DNA of 64,000 bases from DASRDS01 sp035570055. GTDB lineage: Bacteria > Gemmatimonadota > Gemmatimonadetes > Gemmatimonadales > Gemmatimonadaceae. Shown here in pieces: positions 33,464 to 42,282 of this stretch. Location of the stretch: contig DATMLM010000020.1 of the NCBI GenBank assembly GCA_035570055.1, forward strand, positions 30,420-94,419, read 5' to 3'. How positions within the stretch are numbered: position 1 is the first letter of the stretch; each line of letters starts with the position of its first letter. The translations under genes were made by a program, and so were the position numbers. The notes under the pieces were generated by a model, which worked only from the letters and a program-made list of their open reading frames with translations, had not been told where the DNA came from and ran no database searches.

Positions 33464-34909
33464 GACGGACGCGAATTCTGACGTGACGCCGCCGCCTGTG
33501 GTGGGATAGTCGATCCGGTGGTGATACATCCCCACGAGCACCCGCACGAATTGCTCTTTAATAACTTCGAGTTGTTTCAACGTGAGCGGCGCATCGCGCA
33601 GCTGGCCCTGGTCGATCCGCTGCCGCACGATGTGGTCAACCACCTCGCGTATTTTGCCGGGCGTCGGATCGTGCAATACGTGCGCGGATGCCTCGATCCC
33701 GTCGCCGAGCATGCAGATGGCGGTTTCGGACGACTGGGGAATCGGCCCCGGATAGGCGAAATCCGCGGGATTCGTCGGCGTGCCGTCGCGCTCTTTCGCT
33801 TTCTCGAGGAAGTACGTGATTGGCGCCGTGCCGTGATGCTCCGTGATAAATGAGCGTATCGCGGTCGGCAGACTGTTCTCGGCGGCCAGCTCGAGCCCCT
33901 CGCGCACGTGATTGCGAATGATCGCGGCGCTCGTGGCCGGCTTGAGCTTGTCGTGCGGGTTGCGCCCGCGCGGCTGGTTCTCGACGAAGTACTCGGGCTT
34001 CTTGAGCTTCCCGATGTCGTGATAGTACGCGCCGACGCGGGAGAGCAACCCGTTCGCGCCGATCGCGTTGCACGCCGCCTCGGCGAGATTCGCCAAGCGC
34101 ATGCTGTGCGCGAACGTGCCCGGCGCCTCGACCGACAGGCGCTGCATCAGCGGCCGGTTGAGATCCGACCACTCCAGCAGCTTGAGATAGGTGTCGACGC
34201 CCGTGAGCTCCTCGAGCGTCGGCAGCAGCATCAGCGCCAGCGCGACTGATACGATCGCGTTCACGATCCCGAACCCGATCCCCCACCAGATCTGCCGCGC
34301 CGGCCAGCCATCGGTCAGCCCGATCGCAATCTCGGCCATGACATACGCCGCGGCCGTCACGAGGATCGAGTAGTAGGCCTGATCGCGGCGCCGGATCACC
34401 CGGACGCTGAACGCCGCGGCGACGCCGCCCACGAGCAGAATGAACGGAGCGTCGGTGCCGTGATACGCGGGCTGGATGTCGATCAACGTCGCCAGGACGA
34501 GCGCCGCGAAGACGCTCACGCGCGGGTCGAACAGGATGCTGAGCAGGATCCCCATCATCGCGATGGGAACGAACTCGACGTGCGGCGTCTCGGAGCGCGC
34601 GACCGCCGCGGCGACGCCCAGGACACCGAGGAACAACAGCGCGAACAGGGCGACGGCGCGGAACGACTTGTAGAGTTGCGGGCGATAGAGCGCGAGCGTG
34701 CCGGCGAACACCGACAGCACCAGCAGGTCGGACAGGAAGTGGCCGATGAGATGCGTGGCGCTCGGGCTATGTTGGTCGCCGAACGAGAACATGAACACCG
34801 TGGCCACGCTCAGCCCCACGATCAGCGCGGCGCGCGAGAGCACCACCAGAATGGTGCGCTGCATGCCCGCGCGGGGCGCGATCCGGTCGAGCTGGCGCCA
34901 GAGGTTCAC
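33452..34909 (-). CDS. PgpH-like 7TM-HD cyclic-di-AMP phosphodiesterase without extracellular domain
   Basis: 485 residues. Seven or so membrane helices occupy residues 20-230 (from VLSRAALIVGLSVATVFMFS to FGIVNAIVSVALALMLLPTL). A cytoplasmic HD domain follows, with His in GTFAHSMRLANLAE, the HD pair in VGAYYHDIGKLKKPEY, His in RNHVREGLELA and HH in ITEHHGTAP. The order and linker match PgpH/YqfF, which cleaves c-di-AMP. The large extracellular 7TMR-HDED domain normally between the first and second helices is absent. It lies 4 bp after phoH and before ybeY, the classic neighbourhood. Confidence 0.85.
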   Translation of the reverse strand: MNLWRQLDRIAPRAGMQRTILVVLSRAALIVGLSVATVFMFSFGDQHSPSATHLIGHFLSDLLVLSVFAGTLALYRPQLYKSFRAVALFALLFLGVLGVAAAVARSETPHVEFVPIAMMGILLSILFDPRVSVFAALVLATLIDIQPAYHGTDAPFILLVGGVAAAFSVRVIRRRDQAYYSILVTAAAYVMAEIAIGLTDGWPARQIWWGIGFGIVNAIVSVALALMLLPTLEELTGVDTYLKLLEWSDLNRPLMQRLSVEAPGTFAHSMRLANLAEAACNAIGANGLLSRVGAYYHDIGKLKKPEYFVENQPRGRNPHDKLKPATSAAIIRNHVREGLELAAENSLPTAIRSFITEHHGTAPITYFLEKAKERDGTPTNPADFAYPGPIPQSSETAICMLGDGIEASAHVLHDPTPGKIREVVDHIVRQRIDQGQLRDAPLTLKQLEVIKEQFVRVLVGMYHHRIDYPTTGGGVTSEFASVSTP

Positions 34910-34913
34910 GGCG

Positions 34914-35876
34914 CTAGTCTCCGTCGTCCACGGCGTACGCCTTGATGATATCGCGCACCAAGCGATGGCGGATCACGTCGGCGTCCGTGAAGTAGTGGAA
35001 CGCGATGCCCTCGATGTCGCGCAGAATGCGCTCGACCTGAATCAGCCCCGACTCTTCCCGCCTCGGCAGGTCGATCTGCGTCTTGTCGCCGGTAATCACG
35101 ATCTTCGAGTTCACGCCCAAGCGCGTGAGGAACATCTTCATCTGGAGATTGGTCGCATTCTGCGCCTCATCCAGAATCACGAATGCATCGCCCAGCGTGC
35201 GGCCGCGCATGAACGCCAACGGCGCGATCTCGATGGTTCGGGTCTCCAAGGCGCGCTGAATGCGCTCGGCCGGCATCATCTCGTCGAGCGCATCGTAGAG
35301 CGGGCGCAGGTAGGGGTCGACCTTGGCCTGCATGTCGCCAGGCAGGAAGCCCAAGTTCTCGCCTGCTTCGACGGCCGGGCGAGCGAGAACGATGCGACGG
35401 ACGCGCTTGCGCATCAGTGCGTCGACCGCGGCCGCGACCGCGAGATACGTCTTGCCAGTGCCCGCCGGGCCGATGCCCACGACAATGTCGTTCTCGGCGA
35501 TTTGCACGAGGTACTCGGCCTGGCCCGGCGTCTTCGGCTGAATGACTTTGCGAACACCCGGCAACGCAATGCGAGTCACGTCGGGCGTCGCCAGCGCGCC
35601 ACTCGACGGTTGCCAGTCTTCCGAGTGCATCCGCATGACATCATCGGGCGTCACCGGCGTGCGCTGGCGCGCGGACTCGATCATGCGCGTCGCGACCGCG
35701 GCCGCGCGGTCGACCTGGTCGCCGGCACCCGTGATCGAGAGCGCGTCGCCGCGCAAAGCGACCTTGGCGCCCGACAGGCGGGCGAGCTCGATCAGGTTTG
35801 CGTCATTCACACCAGCGAGCGTCAACAAGTCGGCGCCTTCGGTCGAGAGGCGCTGAGTCACGACGGTATCGGTCAC
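34914..35876 (-). CDS. phoH: PhoH-like ATPase
   Basis: 320 residues. The N-terminal KH-like part is followed by a PhoH ATPase core: VVGIGPAGTGKTYLAVAAAV (Walker A), RIVLARPAVEAGENLGFLPG, FVILDEAQNATNLQMKMFLT (Walker B) and SKIVITGDKTQIDLPRREES (sensor). PhoH-like proteins are cytoplasmic ATPases linked to RNA metabolism, often with ybeY. ATGA overlap with aspS upstream, 4-bp gap to the HD phosphodiesterase downstream. Confidence 0.93.
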   Translation of the reverse strand: MTDTVVTQRLSTEGADLLTLAGVNDANLIELARLSGAKVALRGDALSITGAGDQVDRAAAVATRMIESARQRTPVTPDDVMRMHSEDWQPSSGALATPDVTRIALPGVRKVIQPKTPGQAEYLVQIAENDIVVGIGPAGTGKTYLAVAAAVDALMRKRVRRIVLARPAVEAGENLGFLPGDMQAKVDPYLRPLYDALDEMMPAERIQRALETRTIEIAPLAFMRGRTLGDAFVILDEAQNATNLQMKMFLTRLGVNSKIVITGDKTQIDLPRREESGLIQVERILRDIEGIAFHYFTDADVIRHRLVRDIIKAYAVDDGD

Positions 35877-37639
35877 TTGAGGTGTAGAGCCTCGAGCTCG
35901 GCCACCGGCACCGCCGACGGCGCCCCTTCGAACAACGCGCGCGCGGCGGTCGTCTTGGGGAACGCGATGACGTCGCGCAGGGATCCGGCGCCAGCGAGCA
36001 TCATCGCGATCCGGTCGAACCCGAACGCGATGCCGCCGTGCGGCGGGGCGCCGCCGCGGAGGCCTTCGAGCAAGAAGCCGAAGCGCGCGCGGGCGGTCTC
36101 TTCGTCGATCCCCAGCAGTCCGAAGACCTTTTCTTGGAGTGCCGGGTCGCTGATACGCACGCTGCCACCGCCGAGCTCGGTGCCGTTGAGCACGACATCG
36201 TAGGCGACCGCGCGGGCGCGGTCGGGAACGGTGTCCAGCAGGCCAACGTCGTCAGGATGCGGCGCGGTGAACGGGTGGTGCATGGCCGCCAACTGTCGAG
36301 TCTCCGGATCGCACTCGAACATCGGGAAGTCCAACACCCACAAAAATTCTTGGGCGCCATCCGGTACGACGCTCAAGCGGCGGGCGACCTCCTGTCGTAC
36401 ACGATCCAGAGCAGGATTCGTGACACTGTCGCGGTCAGCCACGAGCAGCGCGAGCTCGCCTTCGGCAAGCTCCAGGCGCCCGCCCAAGAACTTGGCCGCC
36501 GGGCCTTCGACCCCGTCCGTCCCACGTTTGAGCCTGATCAGGCCGGCCGCGCCAGCGCTTTTGGCTACGGCCTCGAGCTCGTCGACCTGTTTTCGTGACA
36601 ACGAGGCCCCACCGGGTACGCGAAGGCCGCGCACTCGTCCCCCGTGCGCCAGCGCAGTCCGCGCGATGGTGAATTCGGTGTCCCGAAAGAGATCGCTCGA
36701 GTCGAACAACTCGAGGCCGTAGCGCAAATCCGGTCGATCCGACCCGTAGCGCTCCATTGCCTCGGCGTACGTCATCCGTCTGAAGCGCTCGGGAATTTTG
36801 ACGCCGGCTTCGGCGAACAGCGCGTGGAGGAGGCCTTCGGCCAGGGTCAGGATGTCTTCGCGTTCGATGAACGAAGACTCGATGTCGATCTGCGTAAACT
36901 CGGGCTGTCTATCCGCCCGCAGATCCTCATCGCGAAAGCACCGGGCGATTTGGAAGTAGCGATCATATCCCGAGACCATCAGCAGCTGCTTGTAGAGCTG
37001 GGGCGACTGCGGAAGCGCGTAGAACTCCCCTTCATGCACGCGCGAAGGCACGAGATAGTCGCGCGCGCCCTCCGGAGTCGGACGCGTGAGGATCGGCGTC
37101 TCGATCTCGAGGTAGCCGTTCTTGCTCAAGTACGCGCGAGCCACCTGCATGAGCCGGTGCCGCAATATCAGGTTGGCTTGCAGCTCCGGACGCCGCAGGT
37201 CAAGAAAGCGATGACGCAGACGCAGTTCTTCAGCTGCCAACTGCTCGCCTTTACCGCGCGCGACAGGAATAGCGGGCGTAACCGCCGGCCCAACCACGCG
37301 CAACGACAGCGCGCGGACTTCCACGTCGCCGCTCGCGAGCTCGGGATTACGAGCGTCCGATGGCCGAAGCGCGACCTCGCCGGTGATCAGTACAGTGCTT
37401 TCGACCCCCACGGATGACGCGAGGGTCAGCACTTCCGGCGGCGTCCAGCGAGGATCGAAGGAGACCTGCACGAGACCGGCGCGGTCTCTGAGGTCCATGA
37501 ATACGATGCCACCCAGATCGCGGGAGCGGTGGACCCACCCACCGAGGCGAACGGTCCGGCCGGCATCGGCGGCGCGCAACGCACCAGCATAACCCGTGCG
37601 CAACGTCGTCGCCGCGGGGGATTCGTAAGCGGGCGTCAC
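35873..37639 (-). CDS. aspS: Aspartyl-tRNA synthetase
   Basis: 588 residues, full bacterial type. An OB-fold anticodon domain (VRLGGWVHRSRDLGGIVFMD) is followed by class II motifs: motif 2 in RCFRDEDLRADRQPEFTQID and motif 3 in GGIAFGFDRIAMMLAG. The GAD insertion lies between them (residues about 300-420), with flipping-loop signature QSPQLYKQLLMVSGYDRYFQ. Whether it is discriminating or also charges tRNA-Asn depends on gatCAB elsewhere. It heads the long minus-strand series and is divergent from rlmN. Confidence 0.97.
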   Translation of the reverse strand: MTPAYESPAATTLRTGYAGALRAADAGRTVRLGGWVHRSRDLGGIVFMDLRDRAGLVQVSFDPRWTPPEVLTLASSVGVESTVLITGEVALRPSDARNPELASGDVEVRALSLRVVGPAVTPAIPVARGKGEQLAAEELRLRHRFLDLRRPELQANLILRHRLMQVARAYLSKNGYLEIETPILTRPTPEGARDYLVPSRVHEGEFYALPQSPQLYKQLLMVSGYDRYFQIARCFRDEDLRADRQPEFTQIDIESSFIEREDILTLAEGLLHALFAEAGVKIPERFRRMTYAEAMERYGSDRPDLRYGLELFDSSDLFRDTEFTIARTALAHGGRVRGLRVPGGASLSRKQVDELEAVAKSAGAAGLIRLKRGTDGVEGPAAKFLGGRLELAEGELALLVADRDSVTNPALDRVRQEVARRLSVVPDGAQEFLWVLDFPMFECDPETRQLAAMHHPFTAPHPDDVGLLDTVPDRARAVAYDVVLNGTELGGGSVRISDPALQEKVFGLLGIDEETARARFGFLLEGLRGGAPPHGGIAFGFDRIAMMLAGAGSLRDVIAFPKTTAARALFEGAPSAVPVAELEALHLK

Positions 37640-37649
37640 GTCCCCCGGA

Positions 37650-37677
37650 TTGGTCGGTTAGTCTTCATCCAGATACT
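37650..37677 (+). promoter_or_regulatory. Candidate rlmN promoter
   Basis: TTGGTC at 37650-37655 and GATACT at 37672-37677, 16 bp apart, end 22 bp before the rlmN ATG. The same pair of hexamers (TTGGTT and GATACT) is found before lexA in this window, which supports both. An 8-bp inverted repeat (CGGTTAGT at 37655, ACTAACCG at 37682) brackets the -10. Confidence 0.5.
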
Positions 37678-37699
37678 GAAAACTAACCGCACGGGACCC

Positions 37700-38767
37700 A
37701 TGGACAACCTGCTCGACCTGCCGCGCGCCGAAGCGGAACAACGGCTCGCACGCTTCATGCATGAGGCGGGCGAGCCGGCATACCGTGCCCGTCAGGTCGC
37801 GGACCGCCTGTGGCGGAATCCCACGGCGTCGTTCGCGGACATGACCGAGCTACCGGTTGCCCTGCGCGAGCGCCTCGGCGCGACGTTTTCGCTCCCTCGT
37901 TTGGCGCTCGACACCCGTCAACGCTCTTCTGACGGGACCGAGAAGTTTCTGTTTCGACTCGATGACGGTGAGGGCATCGAGACCGTCGCCATACCGGAAC
38001 AGAATCGACTCACGTTGTGCATTTCGTCCCAGGCCGGGTGCGCGCTCCAATGTGCGTTCTGCGCGACCGGCGCCATGGGATTTGCGCGGAACCTGCGCCC
38101 ATTCGAGATCGCCGGCCAGGTCCGTGAGATGCTGCTGCTCGGCATCCGTCCCACGAACATCGTGTTCATGGGCATGGGCGAGCCGCTCATGAACTGGCAA
38201 GCGGTGGACGTTGCGCTGTCCTTGCTCAACGATCCCGGCGCGCTCGGAATCGGCGCTCGGCACATCACGGTATCGACGGTTGGTGTCCTGCCCGGGATTC
38301 AAGCACTCGCTGCCCGCCCCGAACAGTTCCGCCTCGCGCTCTCGATTCACGCCCCGACCGACGCGTTGCGGCAGCAGCTCATGCCAATCAACACGAAATA
38401 CCCGCTGGCGGATGTGATCGAGGCGGCCAAGTCATTTGTGAGGCGCGTGACGTTCGAGTACGTGCTCTTGGGCGGCGTCAACGACAGTCCGGCGCAGGCC
38501 GAGCATCTGGCGGCGCTCGCCAGAAAGTGTGGAGCGTTCGTGAACCTCATCCCGCTGCACCCCGGCGGCGCGCTCGGCTTCACGCCGAGCAGCGCGAAAG
38601 CCACGGCGGCGTTCGCGGGGACCATTAGAAAGCGCGGCGTCGAGGTCGCGATTCGGAAGAGTCGCGGCGTCGACATCAGCGCCGCCTGCGGCCAGCTACG
38701 GGTAGAACGGCTCGGCCGGCGGTCGCCACGAGGCGCCGAGCAAGACCGTGATGTCCACGTAGCGTGA
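37700..38767 (+). CDS. rlmN: Dual-specificity 23S rRNA/tRNA adenine-C2 methyltransferase RlmN
   Basis: 355 residues from the ATG at 37700; the frame is open upstream but would overlap aspS. Radical-SAM cluster motif CALQCAFCATGAMGFARNL (Cys-x3-Cys-x2-Cys). VFMGMGEPLMNW, STVGVLPGIQALA and LSIHAPTDALRQQLMPIN are standard RlmN blocks. The methyl-carrying Cys is in RGVDISAACGQLR near the end. It methylates A2503 of 23S rRNA and A37 of some tRNAs. The last 72 bp overlap convergently with the LytR_C-type gene. Confidence 0.95.
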   Translation: MDNLLDLPRAEAEQRLARFMHEAGEPAYRARQVADRLWRNPTASFADMTELPVALRERLGATFSLPRLALDTRQRSSDGTEKFLFRLDDGEGIETVAIPEQNRLTLCISSQAGCALQCAFCATGAMGFARNLRPFEIAGQVREMLLLGIRPTNIVFMGMGEPLMNWQAVDVALSLLNDPGALGIGARHITVSTVGVLPGIQALAARPEQFRLALSIHAPTDALRQQLMPINTKYPLADVIEAAKSFVRRVTFEYVLLGGVNDSPAQAEHLAALARKCGAFVNLIPLHPGGALGFTPSSAKATAAFAGTIRKRGVEVAIRKSRGVDISAACGQLRVERLGRRSPRGAEQDRDVHVA

Positions 38768-39097
38768 GCTGTCGGGCGCGAGCTCGACGCGTGCGCCGTT
38801 GAATGCGCGCGCGGCCCGGCCGGCCCATACGGGATGGTTCGTGCGGTCGATGATCAGCGTCGAGTCGCGCTGCTCGCGGGCCGTGCCCGATGCGACGACA
38901 TCAAAGCCACGGTCACGGAGATACTCGGTCGCCCGCCGGGCGAGCCCGTGGACCTTGGTCGCATTCAGCACCTCGACTCGCACGCGCTCGGTAGGCGCTT
39001 CGATCGCACCGCCCGCGCTCTCGCGCTGAGGCGCGGGGTCGCGGGCGCACGCGATCAGCGCGAGCGCGGCGAGCGCTAACCGCGTACCGAGTTCCAC
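38696..39097 (-). CDS. Lipoprotein with LytR C-terminal-type domain
   Basis: 133 residues from the GTG at 39097. It has a lipoprotein signal (TRLALAALALIACARD, lipobox LIAC) and then a LytR_C domain: VRVEVLNATKVHGLARRATE, LRDRGFDVVASGTAREQ and ending VDITVLLGASWRPPAEPFYP. This domain occurs at the end of LytR-CpsA-Psr cell-wall ligases but here stands alone as a surface lipoprotein, function unknown. It overlaps the end of the YqeK-like gene by 22 bp. Confidence 0.72.
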   Translation of the reverse strand: MELGTRLALAALALIACARDPAPQRESAGGAIEAPTERVRVEVLNATKVHGLARRATEYLRDRGFDVVASGTAREQRDSTLIIDRTNHPVWAGRAARAFNGARVELAPDSSRYVDITVLLGASWRPPAEPFYP

Positions 39098-39621
39098 AAA
39101 TCGACTGTTTCGAGGAACAGCGGCTTCCCGTCGCGGAGCGTCCCTTCCAGCCGGACCCGCACGACCTCGCGGAACGTCCCGTTGAAGTCGTGCGGCACTT
39201 GGTGCGCCAAGTAGCCGCGCTCGGCCCTCATAAAGGATCGTCCGGGCTCCAGAAAGTCGGCCATGAACAGCGCCTTTCCCGTGCGCGTCCACCCCTTGTG
39301 TCCGATCGTGTGCCACCGGACGGCTTCGAGGACCGCGGTCCGGTGCTCGCCGTCGCGACGGAGGCGCCCCTCGACCGCGGGACCGTGCAGTACGTTCGCG
39401 TCGGCCACCGGGAATCCGGTCGCGAGCTCGCGGAGCAGCGCCTCGGGTGCATCGCGGAGCGCATCGTGCCAGCGCGCGGCGTCGTGCCACTCCTGGCGCT
39501 CGGCCGGGTCGAGTCGCATCGCGTCGGCCCACTCGTCGATCAGCGCGGTCACCCGGGCGATGTGCGCGCGGCGCTTGTCGCTGACGATCGCCCACGGTGG
39601 GAGCTCGACGGTCTCGGTCAT
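39076..39621 (-). CDS. YqeK-like HD-domain hydrolase
   Basis: 181 residues. The HD metal motif is present: His in RRAHIARVTALIDEWA, the HD pair in DAARWHDALRDAPE and His in VRWHTIGHKGWT, then Asp in FMADFLEPGRSF. The short size and the phrase ALFMADFLEPGR match YqeK, the symmetrical Ap4A hydrolase usually found next to nadD and rsfS. Here the neighbours are panC and a LytR_C lipoprotein instead. Ap4A hydrolysis is likely but not certain. The 4-bp overlap with panC suggests one transcript. Confidence 0.75.
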   Translation of the reverse strand: MTETVELPPWAIVSDKRRAHIARVTALIDEWADAMRLDPAERQEWHDAARWHDALRDAPEALLRELATGFPVADANVLHGPAVEGRLRRDGEHRTAVLEAVRWHTIGHKGWTRTGKALFMADFLEPGRSFMRAERGYLAHQVPHDFNGTFREVVRVRLEGTLRDGKPLFLETVDLWNSVRG

Positions 39622-40469
39622 GGGCCGAGAATAATGTTGTCCAGCAAGCGGGTACGTCCAACGCGGGCGGCCACCATGATGATCGAACCCGGCTCGGTGC
39701 GGCCAGCAGGTTCGAGCCGCTCTGGCTCCACGACCGCGAAATAATCAGTGCTCACGCCGGTCTCCGCGTCGAGTATCGCTTTTCCCGCCGACTCCAGCTC
39801 GTTCGCGCTCCGCTCGCCCGCTCGCCACCGTTCCTCGACCACGCGCAACGCGCGCGACAGTGCGCGAGCGCGTATGCGTTCCTCGGCCGACAAGTAGACG
39901 TTCCGGCTCGACATCGCGAGGCCGTCTGCCTCACGCACAATCGGCGCAATCACGAGATCGATCGGAAAGTCGAGCGCGGCGGTCATCGCCCGGATCAGTG
40001 TGGCTTGTTGGATATCTTTCTGCCCAAACACGGCGACATCGGGTCGCACGATGTTGAAGAGCTTCGCCACGACCGTCAACACACCGGCAAAGTGTCCAGG
40101 CCGAACGGCGGCCTCCCAGCGTGGCGGGTCCAGCTCGGGAATGACACGGACCGGCGCGGCTCCGGTCTTAGGGTAAAGCGCCTCGGTGTCAGGCGCGAAC
40201 ACGACATCGACACCGTGCGACGCGGCTAGCGCCCGGTCAGCGGCGAGGTCCCGGGGATAGGCGGCGAAGTCCTCGTTCGGCCCGAACTGGAGCGGGTTGA
40301 CGAACACGCTCATGACGACGAGATCGGAGCGGGCGCGCGCCGCATCGACCAGCGAGAGATGGCCGGCATGTAACGCGCCCATCGTCGGGACGAACCCCAC
40401 CGTGCCGCCCCGCACGCGATGCTCAGCCAGCACCGCGCGCAGGTGGTCAACGTGCTGGATGACGTGCAC
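39618..40469 (-). CDS. panC: Pantothenate synthetase
   Basis: 283 residues. FVPTMGALHAGHLSLVDAAR holds the HxGH-type nucleotidyl-transfer motif, and VSVFVNPLQFGPNEDFAAYP, FGQKDIQQATLIRAMTAAL and AMSSRNVYLSAEER are the other conserved blocks. It joins pantoate and beta-alanine with ATP. It lies 4 bp downstream of panB, giving a coenzyme A precursor pair. Confidence 0.96.
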   Translation of the reverse strand: MHVIQHVDHLRAVLAEHRVRGGTVGFVPTMGALHAGHLSLVDAARARSDLVVMSVFVNPLQFGPNEDFAAYPRDLAADRALAASHGVDVVFAPDTEALYPKTGAAPVRVIPELDPPRWEAAVRPGHFAGVLTVVAKLFNIVRPDVAVFGQKDIQQATLIRAMTAALDFPIDLVIAPIVREADGLAMSSRNVYLSAEERIRARALSRALRVVEERWRAGERSANELESAGKAILDAETGVSTDYFAVVEPERLEPAGRTEPGSIIMVAARVGRTRLLDNIILGP

Positions 40470-40473
40470 TCAG

Positions 40474-41322
40474 CTAGAAGCTGTGTGCCGCATCGGGGTA
40501 TGCGCCGGACCGCACATCGGTCCCGAACGCGCGGATCGCGCCGCGGACGTCCTCGGCCAGCGCCGCGTACCGCTTGAGGAAGCGCGGCGTGAACGTGTCG
40601 TTCAGCCCGAGGAGGTCGTGGAGCACCAGCACCTGGCCAGAGCATTCGGGGCCGGCTCCAATGCCGATCGTCGGCACCGACACCGCCGCGGTCACCCGCG
40701 CGGCGACTTCGGCGGGGATCAGCTCGAGAAGGATCGCGAACGCGCCAGCGTCCTCGAGACGCTTGGCGGCATCGACGAGATCATTGGCAGCTTGCGGGAG
40801 TCGCGCCTGCACGCGGGGGCCGCTGAGCGCGTTGACCGATTGCGGCGTGTAGCCCAGGTGCGCCATGACCGGCATACCAACGCGTACGAGCGCCTGGATC
40901 GTAGCGGCGAGCTCCGGTGAGCCGCCCTCGATCTTCACGGCCTGCGCACCCGCTTCCTGAAACACCCGGCCGCAATTGAGCAGCGCGCGCTCGATGGTCA
41001 CCTGATAGGTCAGGAAGGGCATGTCGACAATGAGCAACGCGCGCGACGAGCCGCGTTTCACCGCCGACGCATGGTAGATCATCTGGTCCAGCGTGACCGG
41101 GACGGTGCTGTCGTACCCGGCGACGACATTGCCGACCGAGTCACCGACCAGGATCGCGTCCACGTCGGCTTCGTCGACGAGTCGCGCGAACATCGCGTCG
41201 TACGCGGTCACGACGACCAAACGCTCGCCCTTCGCACGCTTGGACGCGAAGTCCGCGACCGTGGAACGGGACGCGCGTCCGTTGTGGGCGCTCGGCGGGG
41301 GAGTGACGGTGTACACGCTCAT
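40474..41322 (-). CDS. panB: 3-methyl-2-oxobutanoate hydroxymethyltransferase
   Basis: 282 residues, TIM barrel. AILVGDSVGNVVAGYDSTVP and LLIVDMPFLTYQ carry the Mg-binding aspartates, AVKIEGGSPELAATI the substrate Lys/Glu, and TIGIGAGPECSGQVLVLHDL the later conserved block. It makes ketopantoate with methylene-THF. The first 20 residues are variable and the true start may be a later codon. It is coupled to folK upstream by ATGA, linking pantothenate and folate genes. Confidence 0.95.
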   Translation of the reverse strand: MSVYTVTPPPSAHNGRASRSTVADFASKRAKGERLVVVTAYDAMFARLVDEADVDAILVGDSVGNVVAGYDSTVPVTLDQMIYHASAVKRGSSRALLIVDMPFLTYQVTIERALLNCGRVFQEAGAQAVKIEGGSPELAATIQALVRVGMPVMAHLGYTPQSVNALSGPRVQARLPQAANDLVDAAKRLEDAGAFAILLELIPAEVAARVTAAVSVPTIGIGAGPECSGQVLVLHDLLGLNDTFTPRFLKRYAALAEDVRGAIRAFGTDVRSGAYPDAAHSF

Positions 41323-41741
41323 GGGATAGCTCCGGTGCGCAGCTGGGAGAGCTCGCGTTGCCAGAAGTCGCGGTGAGGCAACTCTGGGTGCGGGACCACG
41401 AGATCCGGATCCCGGATCGTGCGATCGCCGAACTGGACGATGTCGAGATCGAGCGTCCGCGGTCCCCAGCGCTGCGTGCGCACTCTCCCCGCGGCGTGCT
41501 CGATGGCCTGCAACTGGGACAATAACTCGTGGGGCGTCAGTCCGGTTTCCAACGCCACCATTTGATTCAGATAGGGCCCCTGCCCCACTGGCCCGATCGG
41601 CGCCGTCTCTTCGACCTCGCTCTCGCCGACGATCCGGGTTCCCGGCAGCGCCGCCATAGCCGCGCGGGCCTGCGCCAGATACCCGGCGCGGTCCCCGAGG
41701 TTCGATCCGAGCGCCACAAAGACAATCTCACGGTTCGTCAT
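41319..41741 (-). CDS. folK: HPPK, 2-amino-4-hydroxy-6-hydroxymethyldihydropteridine pyrophosphokinase
   Basis: 140 residues. VFVALGSNLGDRAGYLAQAR is the start block, and RVRTQRWGPRTLDLDIVQFG holds the RWGPRTLDLD motif with the Mg-binding aspartates. VPHPELPHRDFWQRELSQL is close to the usual end. It catalyses pyrophosphoryl transfer to the pterin before dihydropteroate synthesis. It overlaps folB by 4 bp upstream and panB by 4 bp downstream. No folP in the window. Confidence 0.95.
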   Translation of the reverse strand: MTNREIVFVALGSNLGDRAGYLAQARAAMAALPGTRIVGESEVEETAPIGPVGQGPYLNQMVALETGLTPHELLSQLQAIEHAAGRVRTQRWGPRTLDLDIVQFGDRTIRDPDLVVPHPELPHRDFWQRELSQLRTGAIP

Positions 41742-42088
41742 CTCGTCGTGCGCTCCACGACGACCTCGGCGTACTCCAGCGGCCCTGGAAGCGCGACGTG
41801 CGGCTTGCGCACCGCCACGCGAACACCGTCGACGCCGTTGAGTCCGAGAGCCTGTTCCGCGACGTGCTCGGCTACGTCTTCGAGATACGGGCCGTGGCCA
41901 ACGGCAAGGCCATTCGCGGCGATCTCGTACAGGCGTCTATAGTCGACGAGTTCTGCCCAACCGTTACGCTCGCGCCAGACGGTCAGATCGATTTCCACCG
42001 GTTGTGGAAACTCGGCTTCGTGCGGCAGAATGCCGATCAGGGCGTGAAACCGCATCCCGTGCAGGCTGATCGTCTGGCGGTTCGGCAC
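41738..42088 (-). CDS. folB: Dihydroneopterin aldolase
   Basis: 116 residues from the GTG at 42088, before TISLHGMRFHALIGILPHEA, the family start; a longer frame upstream has no folate signature. FPQPVEIDLTVWRERNG, VDYRRLYEIAANGLAVGHGP and YLEDVAEHVAEQALGL are the conserved segments. It acts in tetrahydrofolate synthesis just before FolK. The frame ends in VVERTTR at the folK start. The exact start is uncertain by about 10 codons. Confidence 0.9.
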   Translation of the reverse strand: MPNRQTISLHGMRFHALIGILPHEAEFPQPVEIDLTVWRERNGWAELVDYRRLYEIAANGLAVGHGPYLEDVAEHVAEQALGLNGVDGVRVAVRKPHVALPGPLEYAEVVVERTTR

Positions 42089-42282
42089 GCGGGAAATGTA
42101 GGCGATGATGGAGTTGGTTGCACTCGCGTGCAGCGTGAACGGCGAAACCTTACACGTTGCCGGAACAGAGACCAACGAACTACGCATTGATCATGACGAG
42201 CATTCGGGAACACATCGGGACGGACCGCCAGGAAGAGCTTGGCGCCATTGACTTATATTGCGGCGAAGCTCACGAGGCACCG

